Shown piece after piece: positions 48,115 to 59,800 of a stretch of 64,000 bases of DNA. The DNA lies in assembly GCF_037102585.1 (NCBI RefSeq), contig NW_027043822.1, positions 186,001 to 250,000 on the forward strand, read 5' to 3'. Source of the DNA: Saccharomycopsis crataegensis. Taxonomy: Eukaryota > Ascomycota > Saccharomycetes > Ascoideales > Saccharomycopsidaceae. Both the position numbers and the translations under genes were made by a program. Positions within the stretch are counted from its first letter, which is position 1. Every line of letters begins with the position of its first letter. The notes under the pieces are model-generated. The model saw only the letters and a program-made list of their open reading frames with translations, had not been told where the DNA came from and made no database searches.

Positions 48115-49524
48115 ATGACTATCGATCATGAAGTCTCCCAGGAATTACAGGCTCTCAGAAATGAGAACAATCTCTTGAAACAAAAATTAGCCCAATCTAC
48201 TTCACAAAGCATCCTTGATACTTCATCTAAAACATCGACTTCTTCATCAACAACAACTTCGGAACTTTCACTTCTAGAATACAGAAGATATGGACGTCAA
48301 TTGCTAGTTCCTCAACTAGTTGAAAACCTGTCATCTCCAACAGAGGCACAACTCCTGCTCAAGAACGCCAAAGTGTTGGTGGTGGGAGCCGGCGGTCTTG
48401 GTTCTCCAGCTCTATTGTATTTGGCTGCCTCCGGGGTTGGTCAAATTGGAATAGTCGATCCTGACACCGTTGATATGTCGAATTTACATCGTCAAATCAT
48501 CCATTCTACCACAACTCTTGATTTTCCAAAAGTGCAATCTGCAGCATTGGCGATGAAGAACATCAATCCGTTTTGCCAGGTTACCACATACCATGAGCCA
48601 CTCAATAATTTGAACTCCTGGTCAATAGTTGAAAACTATGATGTGGTGCTAGATTGTACCGACACCCCGCAACTGCGATACTTGATCAATGATGCGTGTG
48701 TGGTGGCCGGTAAGCCATTGGTTTCGGGTTCAGGAATCAGGACCGAAGGTCAATTATCTATTTTCAACCACTTAAATGGCCCATGCTACCGTTGCTTTTT
48801 CCCTAACCCTCCTGCCCCAAACAGCGTCACTGCCTGTAGCGATGCAGGGGTCATTGGTCCTTGTATTGGATTGATTGGGACGATGATGGCGGTGGAATGT
48901 CTCAAGATTTTGACTCATCATTATACACAAGATAATTTCAAACCATTCATGACAATGTATAATGGATTCCTGGAGCAAGGTTCACAGTCTCTAAGAACAT
49001 TTAAGATGCGTGGCCGGAAGGCTGATTGTTTATCTTGTGGAGATGCAAAGAAAATTACCAGAGAGGATATTGAAGCAGGGAAAATCAATTATTCTCAGTT
49101 TTGTGGCACCAATATTGATCGCTATGATGTCATTGATTATAAGACTCAGCAGGTGAGCATTGAAGGTTTTAAATCCAAGTACGACACCCTATTGGAATCT
49201 TTAAGTGAGGAGTGTGGCAATAATGATAACAATATTATTGTCATTGATGTCCGTCCGGTGGAGCACTGGAATATTGTTCATTTGCCGCATTCTATTCATT
49301 TACCTTTAGCAAGGCTCAAAAGGATCGATACCTTAGACGATCTCACTAATATCGTGCCGAAATTAAAAGTTTCTTCCCAAGTGTTTGTGATTTGTCGATA
49401 TGGCAATGATTCGAGAATTGCCACAAAGATATTACTGGATAAATTTGGGATTTCTGCGAAAGATGTGGCCGGCGGGTTGTTCCGTTGGGCCAAGGTTGTA
49501 GATCCTAATTTTGTGGTGTATTAG
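48115..49524 (+). CDS. UBA4: E1-like Urm1-activating enzyme with rhodanese domain
   Basis: I take the ATG at 48115 as start, giving 469 residues (yeast 440). A short N-terminal coiled segment leads to the ThiF/MoeB adenylation domain. Its nucleotide-binding Gly-Ala-Gly-Gly-Leu-Gly is at residues 91-96, with Asp-Pro-Asp-Thr-Val and Asn-Leu-His-Arg-Gln following. Zinc-binding Cys pairs are Cys-Tyr-Arg-Cys and Cys-Leu-Ser-Cys. The E1 cysteine is probably in Thr-Ala-Cys-Ser-Asp-Ala-Gly. The C-terminal rhodanese domain has its active-site loop Ile-Cys-Arg-Tyr-Gly-Asn-Asp-Ser. Uba4 activates and thiocarboxylates Urm1 for tRNA wobble-uridine thiolation in the cytosol. It contains five CTG codons, all at weakly conserved positions. 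Confidence 0.94.
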   Translation: MTIDHEVSQELQALRNENNLLKQKLAQSTSQSILDTSSKTSTSSSTTTSELSLLEYRRYGRQLLVPQLVENLSSPTEAQLLLKNAKVLVVGAGGLGSPALLYLAASGVGQIGIVDPDTVDMSNLHRQIIHSTTTLDFPKVQSAALAMKNINPFCQVTTYHEPLNNLNSWSIVENYDVVLDCTDTPQLRYLINDACVVAGKPLVSGSGIRTEGQLSIFNHLNGPCYRCFFPNPPAPNSVTACSDAGVIGPCIGLIGTMMAVECLKILTHHYTQDNFKPFMTMYNGFLEQGSQSLRTFKMRGRKADCLSCGDAKKITREDIEAGKINYSQFCGTNIDRYDVIDYKTQQVSIEGFKSKYDTLLESLSEECGNNDNNIIVIDVRPVEHWNIVHLPHSIHLPLARLKRIDTLDDLTNIVPKLKVSSQVFVICRYGNDSRIATKILLDKFGISAKDVAGGLFRWAKVVDPNFVVY

Positions 49525-49962
49525 AGCTATATGAAAGGAGCTGGCTCTCAAACTATGTAAATTATTGTACTTTTAATAGATCAGATTTGTTGAATACTTA
49601 TAGGAAATAGTTAATAGTATTTCAATGTTCATGGCTATATTTTGATTTCACGACAGTTGGAAGAATACCTTTTTGATTATTGTTTAACACGCCTCCGTTC
49701 AATCTTCCATTTCATTTTTACAATTAGCAGGTTCAAGAATTCAGCGCAAATCCAAATTCTATAATTTATCAAGATACTGCTTGTAGTATCTAATTATTAA
49801 GATGTATATATATATTAAACTATTATTAAGAGACTATCCATTGCAGGGTTATTATAAAGATGATGAGACCGAAAAATGATAAAATAAAAATGTATAAATG
49901 CGAATTGAAAGAACCGAAAAAAGCTGTAATCTATAAAGTGTTTATATGGGTATAATGGACCA
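49525..49962. other. Intergenic between convergent UBA4 and the small membrane-protein gene
   Basis: AT-rich 3' regions. I see no gene. Confidence 0.5.
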
Positions 49963-50406
49963 TCAGTAATCATTAAAATCATTATAAACTGAGTTTCCTA
50001 AGCGGATGGCATGTGGTTTGGTAGGAAGACTCTTTTTCACAAATGAAGGACTTTCTTCAGTGTTGATTTGGGATGGTGATGATACCGCGATGAAATCATT
50101 ATTATCGATATACTGCGACGATGGGTTAATAACGCTGGACGACGATTCCAACAACTCACCAATCTTCAGCGACAGGTCATTTGCGGCCTGAGGAACCTTT
50201 AGTACCACCAGACAAACATTAAGGATAATCACAATCACCAAGGTTGAGAACACAATAATAAAGTAATAGATGAGAGATTGATGCCAACGACGCTTGTCAG
50301 TATGATGCTCCTTGGTGGTCCGGCAGAGATGTTGTTTCTCCAGAGGTGCTGCCTGGGCCTCGAGATCGATAACCAGGGGACTATCATTGGAAAGGATGAT
50401 GGTCAT
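49963..50406 (-). CDS. Unknown single-pass membrane protein
   Basis: The protein has 147 residues with an ATG at 50406-50404. A basic segment (Lys-Arg-Arg-Trp-His) at about residues 38-42 precedes one strong membrane helix (about 46-69, Ile/Val/Leu-rich). The C-terminal 75 residues are polar and Ser-rich. The basic residues before the helix suggest an N-in orientation. I do not recognise a family. The intact frame, proper ATG and credible topology support a real gene, and it lies in tandem with PIB2. Confidence 0.6.
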   Translation of the reverse strand: MTIILSNDSPLVIDLEAQAAPLEKQHLCRTTKEHHTDKRRWHQSLIYYFIIVFSTLVIVIILNVCLVVLKVPQAANDLSLKIGELLESSSSVINPSSQYIDNNDFIAVSSPSQINTEESPSFVKKSLPTKPHAIRLGNSVYNDFNDY

Positions 50407-51044
50407 TTTGTGTTAATATGTGTGATGGCCTTTGTCAGTAGGAGGGGCTTGGCAGCGTATCTTTTTTTTTTTTTTCCCGAGGGGGCTTGGCGATGGTTGA
50501 CAGGAGAAGAAAAAGAGGTTGGGAGAGCTGTGCAAAAGATGGATTTCAGGAAGAAGTAAATGAATAGATAGACTCCAGGACGATAAATCTTCAGGGGAAG
50601 CGGTGGCAATAAAGATAATTTGTGAGAACGCTAGTATGTTTTATAATTGTTGCAAAAGTGACAAATTTTTCTTCACTGTGCAGGCTGTTTTGAAACAACT
50701 GCGTCATGGCACAGTGGGATGCAGTGATCCCGCCCTTAGACAACCCAACTCAAAACACCTTTGACACGGGAAGGTGCTGGTCTGTTACACGTCGTATATA
50801 TATATATATATATATATTATTCTGATGAAGCTTCCGGTGGTTGGCAGTCATTTTATCACTGCTATGGTATCGTCTACGGTAGTATCACTAGTTTATATCG
50901 GTAGTTATATTCCTCAATTCGCATTACCCTGTATCGTCGTCCTTTTTAAGTTTGCGCTATTTATAGATACACCAACATAATACGTACAATAAATAAATAA
51001 ATATATATTTATACAATCATCACATCTGAATAGATAAGCCAATA
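50407..51044. promoter_or_regulatory. Upstream region of the small membrane-protein gene, PIB2 3' side
   Basis: It contains a (TA)n tract at about 50795-50817 and a T-run at 50461-50475. The short frames 50278-50559 and 50774-50980 have no family I recognise. Confidence 0.5.
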
Positions 51045-53900
51045 TTAAAACGTACTCCAATCATACCCATCGTCATCTCCTTCGGCATCAGGGTCCTTCT
51101 TTCTTATTTCCAATTGGTCTTGGGAAATAATACCCTTCAAACCTGACGACTCAACAACACCTTCCCCTTGATTGGTCATCTCGTTGAACTTCTCCTGTAA
51201 GAATAATTGATACTTCTTGAAACATCTATCACACGCCTTCACCTCCCAACCAACCCCTTCGTTCATCAATTGACCCATCTTCACCCGGTTCATAGACTCG
51301 TTCAGTCCAAAAACTTTGAAATTTAAATCGTAATCCAACTTCACTTTATGCATCAAACACTGGTCACAGAAAATCTCCCCACATTTCCGACAATGATGTT
51401 TACGTACCAACAAATTAAATTCCCGGGTACATCCAAAACAACTTCTCGTAGAACCATCTGGTTTCCAATTGGCAGTGGAAACTTGCTCCCTATTGGCATG
51501 ACTAAAAGTGGTGGCCACCAATTGCACAAGATTACCATGTGAACCATTGCCATTGCTCATTGGTGAAGCACTCTGCCGTTGCAGTTTGAGCGAAGCATTA
51601 GAACTGGTGACTGAGCCATTGGTCAAGTTTCGTTGCATTAATGGTGCTTGTCCTGAAAACCGCTTCAAAGTTCCTGACGATGCCAAATTAGACGCCCCAT
51701 TTTGATTATTGTTACTCTGCAATCCATCAACACCACCAGTAGTGGTTAAGCCATTTACTGCATCAAATGCTTCAGCTACCTTTCCCGGAGCCGCATCAAC
51801 CGGACTCTGTGCTATAGAATTCGCGCCAGAATTGCCACCAGTCGACAAATAGTTTGTCAGAACACGATTACCGATATCACGTCCATGATGATCAATGCCT
51901 CCAAGAGTAGAATAATGTAATCCGACATTAATCGGTGAGGTAGACGATAAAGAGCTTGGCTGAGAACTAGATCCCGATGTCTTCTTCTTCAACTTCATAA
52001 TAATACCGCTAGCCATACCTGGAACTATCGGCGAATGATCACCATGTGACTGTTGCTGCTGGTGTTGCTGCTGCTGGAGTTGTTGCTGCTGTTGTTGCTG
52101 CTGTTGCTGGGCTTGTAGTTGCTGTTGGCGTAGTAGTTGCTGCTGCTGCAACTTCCGCTGTTTTTCTTTCATATTAATATAATACTCTTGCAAGTTGATT
52201 GTTTCCTCAGTTTTACGAATGACTGCCGGTACGTAAAGAGGACGAGAAATTCCTTCGGGTAAGTCATCTTCGGCATTGACTAACGCAAGACTATCACTGG
52301 AGTGGTTGACCAAACAGGTGCTCGATTGGGTGGCTGAAGTCGAGTTGGAAATAGAGCCCCCAGATCCTAAAGTGGTATCAGAGATGCTGGTATTCATCTT
52401 GACAGCATTCACGGATACTGACTGATTGATACTTGGCGGGCCTTGATGTTGTAACAAACTAGCATTCGATGAGCGACGATCTTCACGATCAGATTTGTTA
52501 TCTTGCGGCGGCACCAGAGTTCCACTTAGAAGTTGCTGTTGTTGATGATGCTGTTTGAGTTTGAGTTTATCATTAATAATTTCTTGATTTGAAAAAATAT
52601 TAACAGAATTAGGATCCACAGTATTTGGTTTATGATGCGCATGCTGGGCGTGATGATGATGGTGATGTTGATGAACATGATGACGTTGCTGTTGCTGTTG
52701 TGCCTGAAGTTTCCGTAGCTGTTGTTCTTTTTGCTGTTGCTGTATCTGTTGTTCTTTTTGCTGCTGTAATAGTTTTTGTTGCTGCTGTTGTATTTGCTGC
52801 GTCTGCTGTTGTATTTGCTGTGTCTGTCGGTGTATTTGTTGTGTCTGTTGTTTATGTTGTTCATCTTGTTGTTGCTGTTGACGCATTTTATGATCCTGAA
52901 TTTGCTGTGTTTCTTCTGTTAGCTGCTTTTGCTTCGGCTGCTGTGTTTGGTGTTGAGATACCGGTTGATGATTTGGGTACTTTTCTTTTTGCATGTTATT
53001 TTCACCCATATCTACTTGTCGTTCCTGATTTTGTTCTTGTCGTAGGTTTGCATATGGCACACCCTCTCCTATTACTTTTAGTTGGCGGAACCTCCCACTA
53101 CCTTCAAACCTAATATCATTATAATCCCCACTACAAGTACTTCCATCACCATTAGTATTGCCTGATGGAATTAGTTCCGATGATTCAATGTAGGACACGT
53201 AGTTCTTTGATCTTGTAACATCGACCTCCTCATTCAAGACAGACACTCCACTATCACCGCTTTGAGGATTAGAAACGCTGATTTTATCGTCCTCCTCGTT
53301 TCTTTCAATATACTCTTGACTATTATCTGTGGCACGCCTGTGCCTAGCAAACTGATGAGTCAAACTAACGAAGCTAGGATTCAATTTATCATCAAAGGTA
53401 GCGGTGGTATTGGTGGCGCTATCAGAGCTTTTACGGAGTCGGGAATTCGCAGTATGAAAGTCATTTTCGTCATTGTTATCTTCGTTAAGATACGGGCTGG
53501 GACGACTGGTATCTTTATTTTGTGAAAAAAGCATCTGTTGGTCTTGAGTCTTAATTTTATCGATTTGTTCTGAATGATTCTGATTCTGAGTGACAGGATA
53601 ACATGTCGTGTTATTGCCTGCACTAGTAAATACCTTGGCCTTCTCTTGGTCTAATCCACTTACTTTATCACCACTGTTATCTACTTTTTCCTTTTCTGCA
53701 TCATAACTATCTTCATCATTTTCAAAAGTCGCCATTCCCAACATCGATAGCTTCCGAAGAGCTTGATCTGTCAAATCTTGCTGATGCTCGTACTCATCGA
53801 CCTCTTCCACAACAGGGTTTGAAATCCGAAAAGTACCACCTTGATCATGTCGCAACATGCCTTCGTTATCACTTGTCCCTTCCTGAGAGCGTGGTTGCAT
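51045..53900 (-). CDS. PIB2: FYVE-domain TORC1 regulator Pib2
   Basis: The protein has 951 residues (yeast 635). The N-terminal half is disordered and extremely Gln/His-rich. The FYVE domain is near residues 798-895: Trp-Lys-Pro-Asp, Cys-Phe-Gly-Cys, the PI3P-binding Arg-Lys-His-His-Cys-Arg-Lys-Cys-Gly, Cys-Asp-Gln-Cys and a final Cys-Asp-Arg-Cys. The very C-terminus ends Tyr-Asp-Trp-Ser-Thr-Phe after an Asp-rich run. This resembles the conserved Pib2 tail needed to activate TORC1. Pib2 sits on the vacuole through PI3P and is required for glutamine-responsive TORC1 activation. The FYVE plus tail arrangement separates it from Pib1, Vps27 and Fab1. Confidence 0.85.
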   Translation of the reverse strand: MQPRSQEGTSDNEGMLRHDQGGTFRISNPVVEEVDEYEHQQDLTDQALRKLSMLGMATFENDEDSYDAEKEKVDNSGDKVSGLDQEKAKVFTSAGNNTTCYPVTQNQNHSEQIDKIKTQDQQMLFSQNKDTSRPSPYLNEDNNDENDFHTANSRLRKSSDSATNTTATFDDKLNPSFVSLTHQFARHRRATDNSQEYIERNEEDDKISVSNPQSGDSGVSVLNEEVDVTRSKNYVSYIESSELIPSGNTNGDGSTCSGDYNDIRFEGSGRFRQLKVIGEGVPYANLRQEQNQERQVDMGENNMQKEKYPNHQPVSQHQTQQPKQKQLTEETQQIQDHKMRQQQQQDEQHKQQTQQIHRQTQQIQQQTQQIQQQQQKLLQQQKEQQIQQQQKEQQLRKLQAQQQQQRHHVHQHHHHHHAQHAHHKPNTVDPNSVNIFSNQEIINDKLKLKQHHQQQQLLSGTLVPPQDNKSDREDRRSSNASLLQHQGPPSINQSVSVNAVKMNTSISDTTLGSGGSISNSTSATQSSTCLVNHSSDSLALVNAEDDLPEGISRPLYVPAVIRKTEETINLQEYYINMKEKQRKLQQQQLLRQQQLQAQQQQQQQQQQLQQQQHQQQQSHGDHSPIVPGMASGIIMKLKKKTSGSSSQPSSLSSTSPINVGLHYSTLGGIDHHGRDIGNRVLTNYLSTGGNSGANSIAQSPVDAAPGKVAEAFDAVNGLTTTGGVDGLQSNNNQNGASNLASSGTLKRFSGQAPLMQRNLTNGSVTSSNASLKLQRQSASPMSNGNGSHGNLVQLVATTFSHANREQVSTANWKPDGSTRSCFGCTREFNLLVRKHHCRKCGEIFCDQCLMHKVKLDYDLNFKVFGLNESMNRVKMGQLMNEGVGWEVKACDRCFKKYQLFLQEKFNEMTNQGEGVVESSGLKGIISQDQLEIRKKDPDAEGDDDGYDWSTF

Positions 53901-54715
53901 TCTGGGTGTTTGCTAATTATTCTGGTCACACTATACTCAATTGACCTGCCTTATAGCTCGCAAGTTACTTTTTTAATATTGTTTTGCAGTGACTTTGGGA
54001 TGCAGTATCAAAAAAAGTATATAGTATCTTGCCTATTCCCCGGAGAGCGACGAGTCTGACCAGGGCTATCTTAATAAATCGAGTAGGCAGGGTTTATTGT
54101 AGGTGTCTAATTTAATCTATTTCTGGTATCCACAAGGCAACAGTTTCCCTCTTGATGCCAGAAAGTAAAAGAAAAAAAAAGAAAGGAGAAAGAAACCAAA
54201 TTTTATATCGACAGTTAATGAAAAGAGTGATCACCCTTCTCAGCTTTTGTTTATCTTCTTCTTCTTATTCTTTTTGCTGGTGTCGTTTCCTGGGGTTTTT
54301 GATTGGAGATTAGTCAAAATCGATAAATTTTTTTTGTAGGGGGGAAAAAATGAAGGGAAAAAAAAAATGTTGACATGTGGACTGGCACGTGAGACTATCA
54401 AAACCTCCCAAAAAACTTCCACTGCAAAAACAATTTGCTGACAGTGGAATGAAGGGCATCATCATCTATTGAATAGTCGCCATCACTTGGGTGAGATATT
54501 TACATATACATATATATAGTGGAAGAGAAAGCGAACTATAGTGCTATCTTCTTGTGGACGTGAACAAGGCTCATAGATAAAAATTGATGTCTCATAAAAT
54601 ACTCAGGAAAAGAGGATAAAGGAAAATAGACGGTACCATAAATCTTCATAGAAAACATCGAAAATCCCCAGAGGAATCGAATCAACGACCCATAAGTATT
54701 TCAAGATTGCCGAGC
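53901..54715. promoter_or_regulatory. Divergent promoter between PIB2 and HOS2
   Basis: It contains CACGTG at 54386-54391, A-runs near 54172 and 54360, and a TATATATA tract at about 54510-54519 that lies about 200 bp upstream of the HOS2 ATG. I see no gene. Confidence 0.5.
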
Positions 54716-56071
54716 ATGTCACTAGCATTCACAGACACAGAAACGTTTACCCCCGATACCAAAACCAAAGACAACACTCCTTTGTACTCACAACTCACGT
54801 CATCTAACGTATCGCATGTTTCTTACCATTACAATCCCGAGGTTTCAAACTACCATTATGGGCCTCATCACCCCATGAAGCCGTTCAGACTTTTATTGAC
54901 GGATCATTTGGTTTCTGCATACAAGTTACACGAAGTGATGGATTTATACCAAACTACTCCGGCGTCAAAAGAACAAATGATGAAGTTTCATTCTCCAGAA
55001 TATATTGAATTTTTACAGAAGGTCAGCCCTGACACTGTCAATCGCGCTACTGCATCCCGAGAGTTTAATATTGGTGATGATTGCCCAATATTTGATGGAT
55101 TGTACCAATATGGTTCAATGTATTCTGGCTCATCTTTAGATGCTACCTCGAAGTTGATCAGTGGGATCAGTGATATTTCAATAAATTGGTCAGGAGGCTT
55201 GCATCACGCAAAGAAGTATGGGCCTTCAGGTTTCTGTTACATCAATGATATCGTGTTATCTATTCTCGAATTGTTGAAATATTACCCCCGGGTATTGTAT
55301 ATCGATATCGATTTGCACCATGGCGATGGGGTTCAAGAGGCGTTCTACACTACTGATAGAGTTATGACCTGTTCGTTCCATAAGTACAATGGTACTTTCT
55401 TCCCGGCCACTGGGAACTTTAACGAAGTGGGGATTGGCAGGGGTAAAAACTTTGCAGTGAACGTTCCGCTAAGAGACGGCATTGAGGATGAAAATTATGT
55501 CAAGTTGTTCAAATCCATTATGGAACCGATCATTTCTAGTTTCCAACCTAGTGTGATTGTCCAGCAATGTGGTGCTGATTCTTTGGGTTGTGATCGTTTG
55601 GGATGCTTTAACTTGAATATCAAGGCGCATGGAGCGTGTGTGAAGTATATCCAATCTTTTGGATTACCAATGCTTGTATTGGGAGGAGGAGGATACACTC
55701 CGAGGAATGTCAGTCGATTGTGGTGTCATGAAACCGCGGTATTGAACAATGTGGAGTTGCCGAATGGTAAATTGCCTGATACTTTACCGTATAAGTCTTT
55801 TTTTGGTCCTGATTTTTCGATGCATCCTAACTTGGGAGATCGAATCGAAAATAGGAATACCAAGAAGTACTTGGAGAGTGTGAGGATCCGGATTTTGGAG
55901 CAAGTGCGGTTTCTCAATGGGGCCCCGAGTGTGCGAATGGATGAAGCACCTACGACATATGCGAAGTTGACCGAGGACGAGGAGGCGGAATTGAAGGAAT
56001 TGAATGAAGAATACGAGCGGGAGAAGAAGAAGATTAAAGATGAAGCGAGAAATGGAGAGCAGTACTGCTAG
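54716..56071 (+). CDS. HOS2: Class I histone deacetylase Hos2
   Basis: From the ATG at 54716 the protein has 451 residues (yeast 452). It matches yeast Hos2 along its length, including Asp-Asn-Thr-Pro-Leu-Tyr, His-Pro-Met-Lys-Pro-Phe-Arg-Leu and Asn-Ile-Gly-Asp-Asp-Cys-Pro-Ile-Phe. Catalytic features are present: the His pair in Gly-Gly-Leu-His-His-Ala-Lys, zinc ligands in Asp-Ile-Asp-Leu-His-His-Gly-Asp-Gly and Cys-Gly-Ala-Asp-Ser, and the transition-state Tyr in Gly-Gly-Gly-Gly-Tyr-Thr. Hos2 is the catalytic subunit of the Set3 complex, which deacetylates H3 and H4 over transcribed genes. The C-terminal 40 residues are a charged Glu/Lys helix. Confidence 0.95.
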   Translation: MSLAFTDTETFTPDTKTKDNTPLYSQLTSSNVSHVSYHYNPEVSNYHYGPHHPMKPFRLLLTDHLVSAYKLHEVMDLYQTTPASKEQMMKFHSPEYIEFLQKVSPDTVNRATASREFNIGDDCPIFDGLYQYGSMYSGSSLDATSKLISGISDISINWSGGLHHAKKYGPSGFCYINDIVLSILELLKYYPRVLYIDIDLHHGDGVQEAFYTTDRVMTCSFHKYNGTFFPATGNFNEVGIGRGKNFAVNVPLRDGIEDENYVKLFKSIMEPIISSFQPSVIVQQCGADSLGCDRLGCFNLNIKAHGACVKYIQSFGLPMLVLGGGGYTPRNVSRLWCHETAVLNNVELPNGKLPDTLPYKSFFGPDFSMHPNLGDRIENRNTKKYLESVRIRILEQVRFLNGAPSVRMDEAPTTYAKLTEDEEAELKELNEEYEREKKKIKDEARNGEQYC

Positions 56072-56849
56072 TGTGGATCTTTTGTGCTTTGCTGCTTATT
56101 TATTCATTTGTTTATGTATTATAGATGTATACTAGTGACGATATAGGGAATATTATTGTGAAACCTGTAGTGCTTACATGGTGATGGCTATACATATATA
56201 GTTGGGTGGGTGTGTATACACGTGACACGAATTGTCAGGCAGCAACAACCACCCACTGCCATCAACAACCGTGAGAATGGGGAGGAGGGGATGTCCAGCA
56301 GCTGGGAGTAGCTGAAGAGAATCATATATATTGAACGGGATAGCTGTAGCATATTATTGGTAATATTATATTATATTATATATATATATATATATTTTAT
56401 ATTCTGTAGACTGTGTTGTATCACCGATGGTGGGAGGGGAGGGTGCAGCACCCGGGTGGTGGTAGTGTTGGTGCAAATCATTTGATTTAAATTACTATGA
56501 CCACTACTACCAATAAAAAATTTGGTCTTCTGGAAATTCGCTTGTCAACATAATTATTGCCACTTCCTCACCATCTACCTGTTGACCCTCTACTCTGGAT
56601 CATCACTGCTCCTTCCACTACCACTCTGTTAAACATCCTCCCTCTTCTTCTTCTTCTTCTTCTTCTTCTTTGAGTATCCTTTCGTTATTCAATCTTGGTT
56701 TATTTTATCAATCTCTCCCCCCCTTCATTCTCCACTCTGGTGATCTAGATCCTTCCATTAGATTGTAAAACAGCAACAACAACCACAACAAGTCTTCTCC
56801 TCTACCTTCGCACTGTTTCTTGTCCTTCTACTTAGCAGCTCTCCAAATA
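56072..56849. promoter_or_regulatory. HOS2 3' region and PUF4-like promoter/leader
   Basis: It holds CACGTG at 56219-56224, a (TA)n-like tract at about 56363-56396, a G-rich patch at 56430-56462, and a (CTT)n microsatellite at about 56644-56670 in the presumed leader. The last 250 bp are pyrimidine-rich, as in leaders of long-UTR regulatory genes. Confidence 0.55.
56441..56453. repeat. GC-rich palindrome next to a G-run
   Basis: GGGTGC and GCACCC form a perfect inverted repeat around one A, directly preceded by GGGAGGGGA and followed by CCGGG-type and GGTGG sequence. Confidence 0.75.
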
Positions 56850-59800
56850 ATGGGAATCATTTCTGGCTCTTCAGTTATCGGTTCCACAGGTGGCTCCGGT
56901 ACTGACTCTGCCCAGTCCACTACCACTGCCAGTGCTGCTTCCACCTCTGCTACTTTTCATCAACGCCGTGTGCTGTCTAGTTTTGTCCATGATTTCTTTC
57001 GTAACTCATCATCTACCTCCAACGACTTGACCCCTAACGCTAAAAAATTGTCTTCTACCTCTCCGCTTTTTGGCGACTCCTCTGACAATAGCATCAGCAC
57101 CGGCTCCATCGCAAACACATCGTTGGGAAACTTGAGCGGTGCTGCCACCGGTGCCACGTCCTCAATGAACGGGGGCTCCACCACAGAACCACCTGCTACC
57201 GATTTGGACCTTAATACCGTGCTCGGTGATTTGGATTTGGATTACAACGAACCTACCCGTCGTCCAAGCAGTAATGGGACCTCCTCTGCCACGTCTTACA
57301 GGTTAGCGGACCCTGGTGCTGCGAGCCAACAACCTCCGAACGCAAAAACCTCTTCTGCTTCTTCTAATTCCTCTTCTGGAACTATCACCGCCGGATCTTT
57401 GAACCCTGAGAAAAAAAAACATCAACACTCATGGTCTTTGGCATCGAATTTTGTACCAGGCCAGCCGGATTCTTCATCGTTTGATCCAACAATCACCCCA
57501 CTTGACCATATTAAATCTCGTTTTGCACATGCTGCCAGTAGATCGGTGTCTGGGCCTTCGTTTACCTCTTCTTACTTGGAAAATAAAATTAATTTGGATA
57601 GTTTGAATAAAAACGGATCAGGGGAGAACCTTCTTTTGCATGGAACTCGCTCAGGTGGCTCTAGTGGTACTAATTATTCAGCCGCTGGTTACAAGCTCGG
57701 TAATGCAAATATCAACAATGACGCTAATAGCAGTTTTGATGAATCAAGATCCACCGCAAACTATCCGCTCTCTGAAATTGATCCAAATTTGATATCCACT
57801 AATTTTTCCGGATCCAGTAATAAGGTACCGATCATGAATCACCCAAATGGCGTTCAACAACAGCCAGCCCTTTGGCAAAAACCATTGAAAACTAGATTCA
57901 TCGATCATCAGAATAATGCTTCCGGTGCCAACCACAAAAGAAGTTGGTCAATTGCCAGCTACTCTGTGGTCCAGAATGACTCTGACAAACCAAACTCCAT
58001 GGGCTCTCACAACCCTACCAATGTGATTTCCAACAAACCCAATTCGGCTGACATGGAGTCGGAGTTGGCGGTGGTGCAAGAGATTCCTACTCCAACATCG
58101 GCTTCTACTTCTACTTCTGGGTCAGTGACTAGATCGAATAGCATGAGTTTTAGCCAAAGTTACCAACAGCAGCAACCACAGCAACAGTCTCAACAACCAA
58201 GGCAATATAATGGTTATGCAATGAATAATAACGCTCCTCAAGTGGGGTTGAATGGTTATGCTGCTCAACCACAAGTTAACCCAATGGCTGGAATGAACGT
58301 TAATCCAATGATGGGAATGAACGGATTAACCAATATGAATCTTATGAACATGAATATGAACCTCGCTGGAGGTGTTGCTGGCGCTCCTTCTAGTGCCCCT
58401 GGATCAGGGTATCCTCCTAATATGCCGTTGCAGGTTTCAAATGGCTCTATGATTCACAACCTTGGTAATAATGGATCAGGAATGGTCATGCAAATGGCAC
58501 CACCACAATTCATGTCTATGAATAACCATCCATTGGCTCAAAATCCTCATATTCTGCAGCAAGATGTCAATAATAGAATGACTGGTCAACAGCCACCTCA
58601 GCAACGTGAATTGAACAATATGAGATTGGGTGGTAATCCTGGAAATAATGGATTTAACCAACAGTCCGGCTTCCAAAACAATGGATACCAAAATAATTAC
58701 CAAAGACGTTATAATAACAATAACAACAACAACGTTAATCCTAAGTTTATGAAAAATGGTGATTCAGGGTTTGCTAATGGCAACTTGAACAATAATAAGT
58801 TTGCTAATAATGCGAATGGATTAGGTGCTGGAAATTCGATGGGATCAGGGAATAACTTTTCCAACGGATCTAATAACAAATTTGGGTTCGGTAATCATGG
58901 CCATCCAAACTCATTCAACAATATGGAAGCTAATTCCAATAATGGAAATAGAAAAAGATCCGGAAATGGTGATGATGGATCCAGATTTGTCAGTGTCACT
59001 ATTGACGATTTTAAGGGTCAAGTTTATTCATTGTGCAAAGATCAGCATGGATGTAGATTTTTGCAAAGACAATTAGATCTATATGATGTGAATTCTAATA
59101 GTCACAATAACAATCAATCCAGTGATTCCAACGATGCTGCTAGTGGTACTAAGAGCCGCCCAGAAAATTATGCTGCCACGATTATTTTCAATGAAATTTA
59201 TCTTCATATTGTTGAATTGATGACTGACCAGTTTGGAAATTATTTGATTCAAAAGTTGCTTGACCAAATCACCACAAAGCAACGTATCACCTTGATTAAA
59301 AACCTGTCTTCTAATTTCATTTCTATTGCCTTAGATTCACATGGTACCAGAGCATTGCAGAAATTGATTGATGTGATTTCTACTCAAGAAGAAAATTTGA
59401 TCATCATTGATGCTTTTGCTAATGATATTGTTTCTTTATCTCGTGATTTGAACGGTAATCATGTGGTACAAAAGATCTTGACAAAATTCAATTACCGACC
59501 AGAAAATATTCAATTTATTTTTGATGCTGCTTGTGAACATTGCATCAAGATTTCTACTCATAGACACGGGTGTTGTGTGTTACAACGCTGCTTGGACTAC
59601 GGGTCTTTGGATCAATGCAAGCAATTGTCACTTGTGATTGCCCGTAACTGTCTTAATCTTGCGGTTGATCCATTTGGTAACTATGTGGTGCAATACGTTT
59701 TGTCAAAGGGTGAAGAAGAAAGTATCGGCATTATTGTGGAATCAGTCTTACAGAAAGTCTTATTTTTGTCAACCCATAAATTCGGTAGTAATGTTATTGA

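Noticed and set aside
52625-53113. 162-codon Val-rich frame antisense to PIB2
   Set aside because: It is the complement of CAG/CAA repeats coding for Gln in PIB2.
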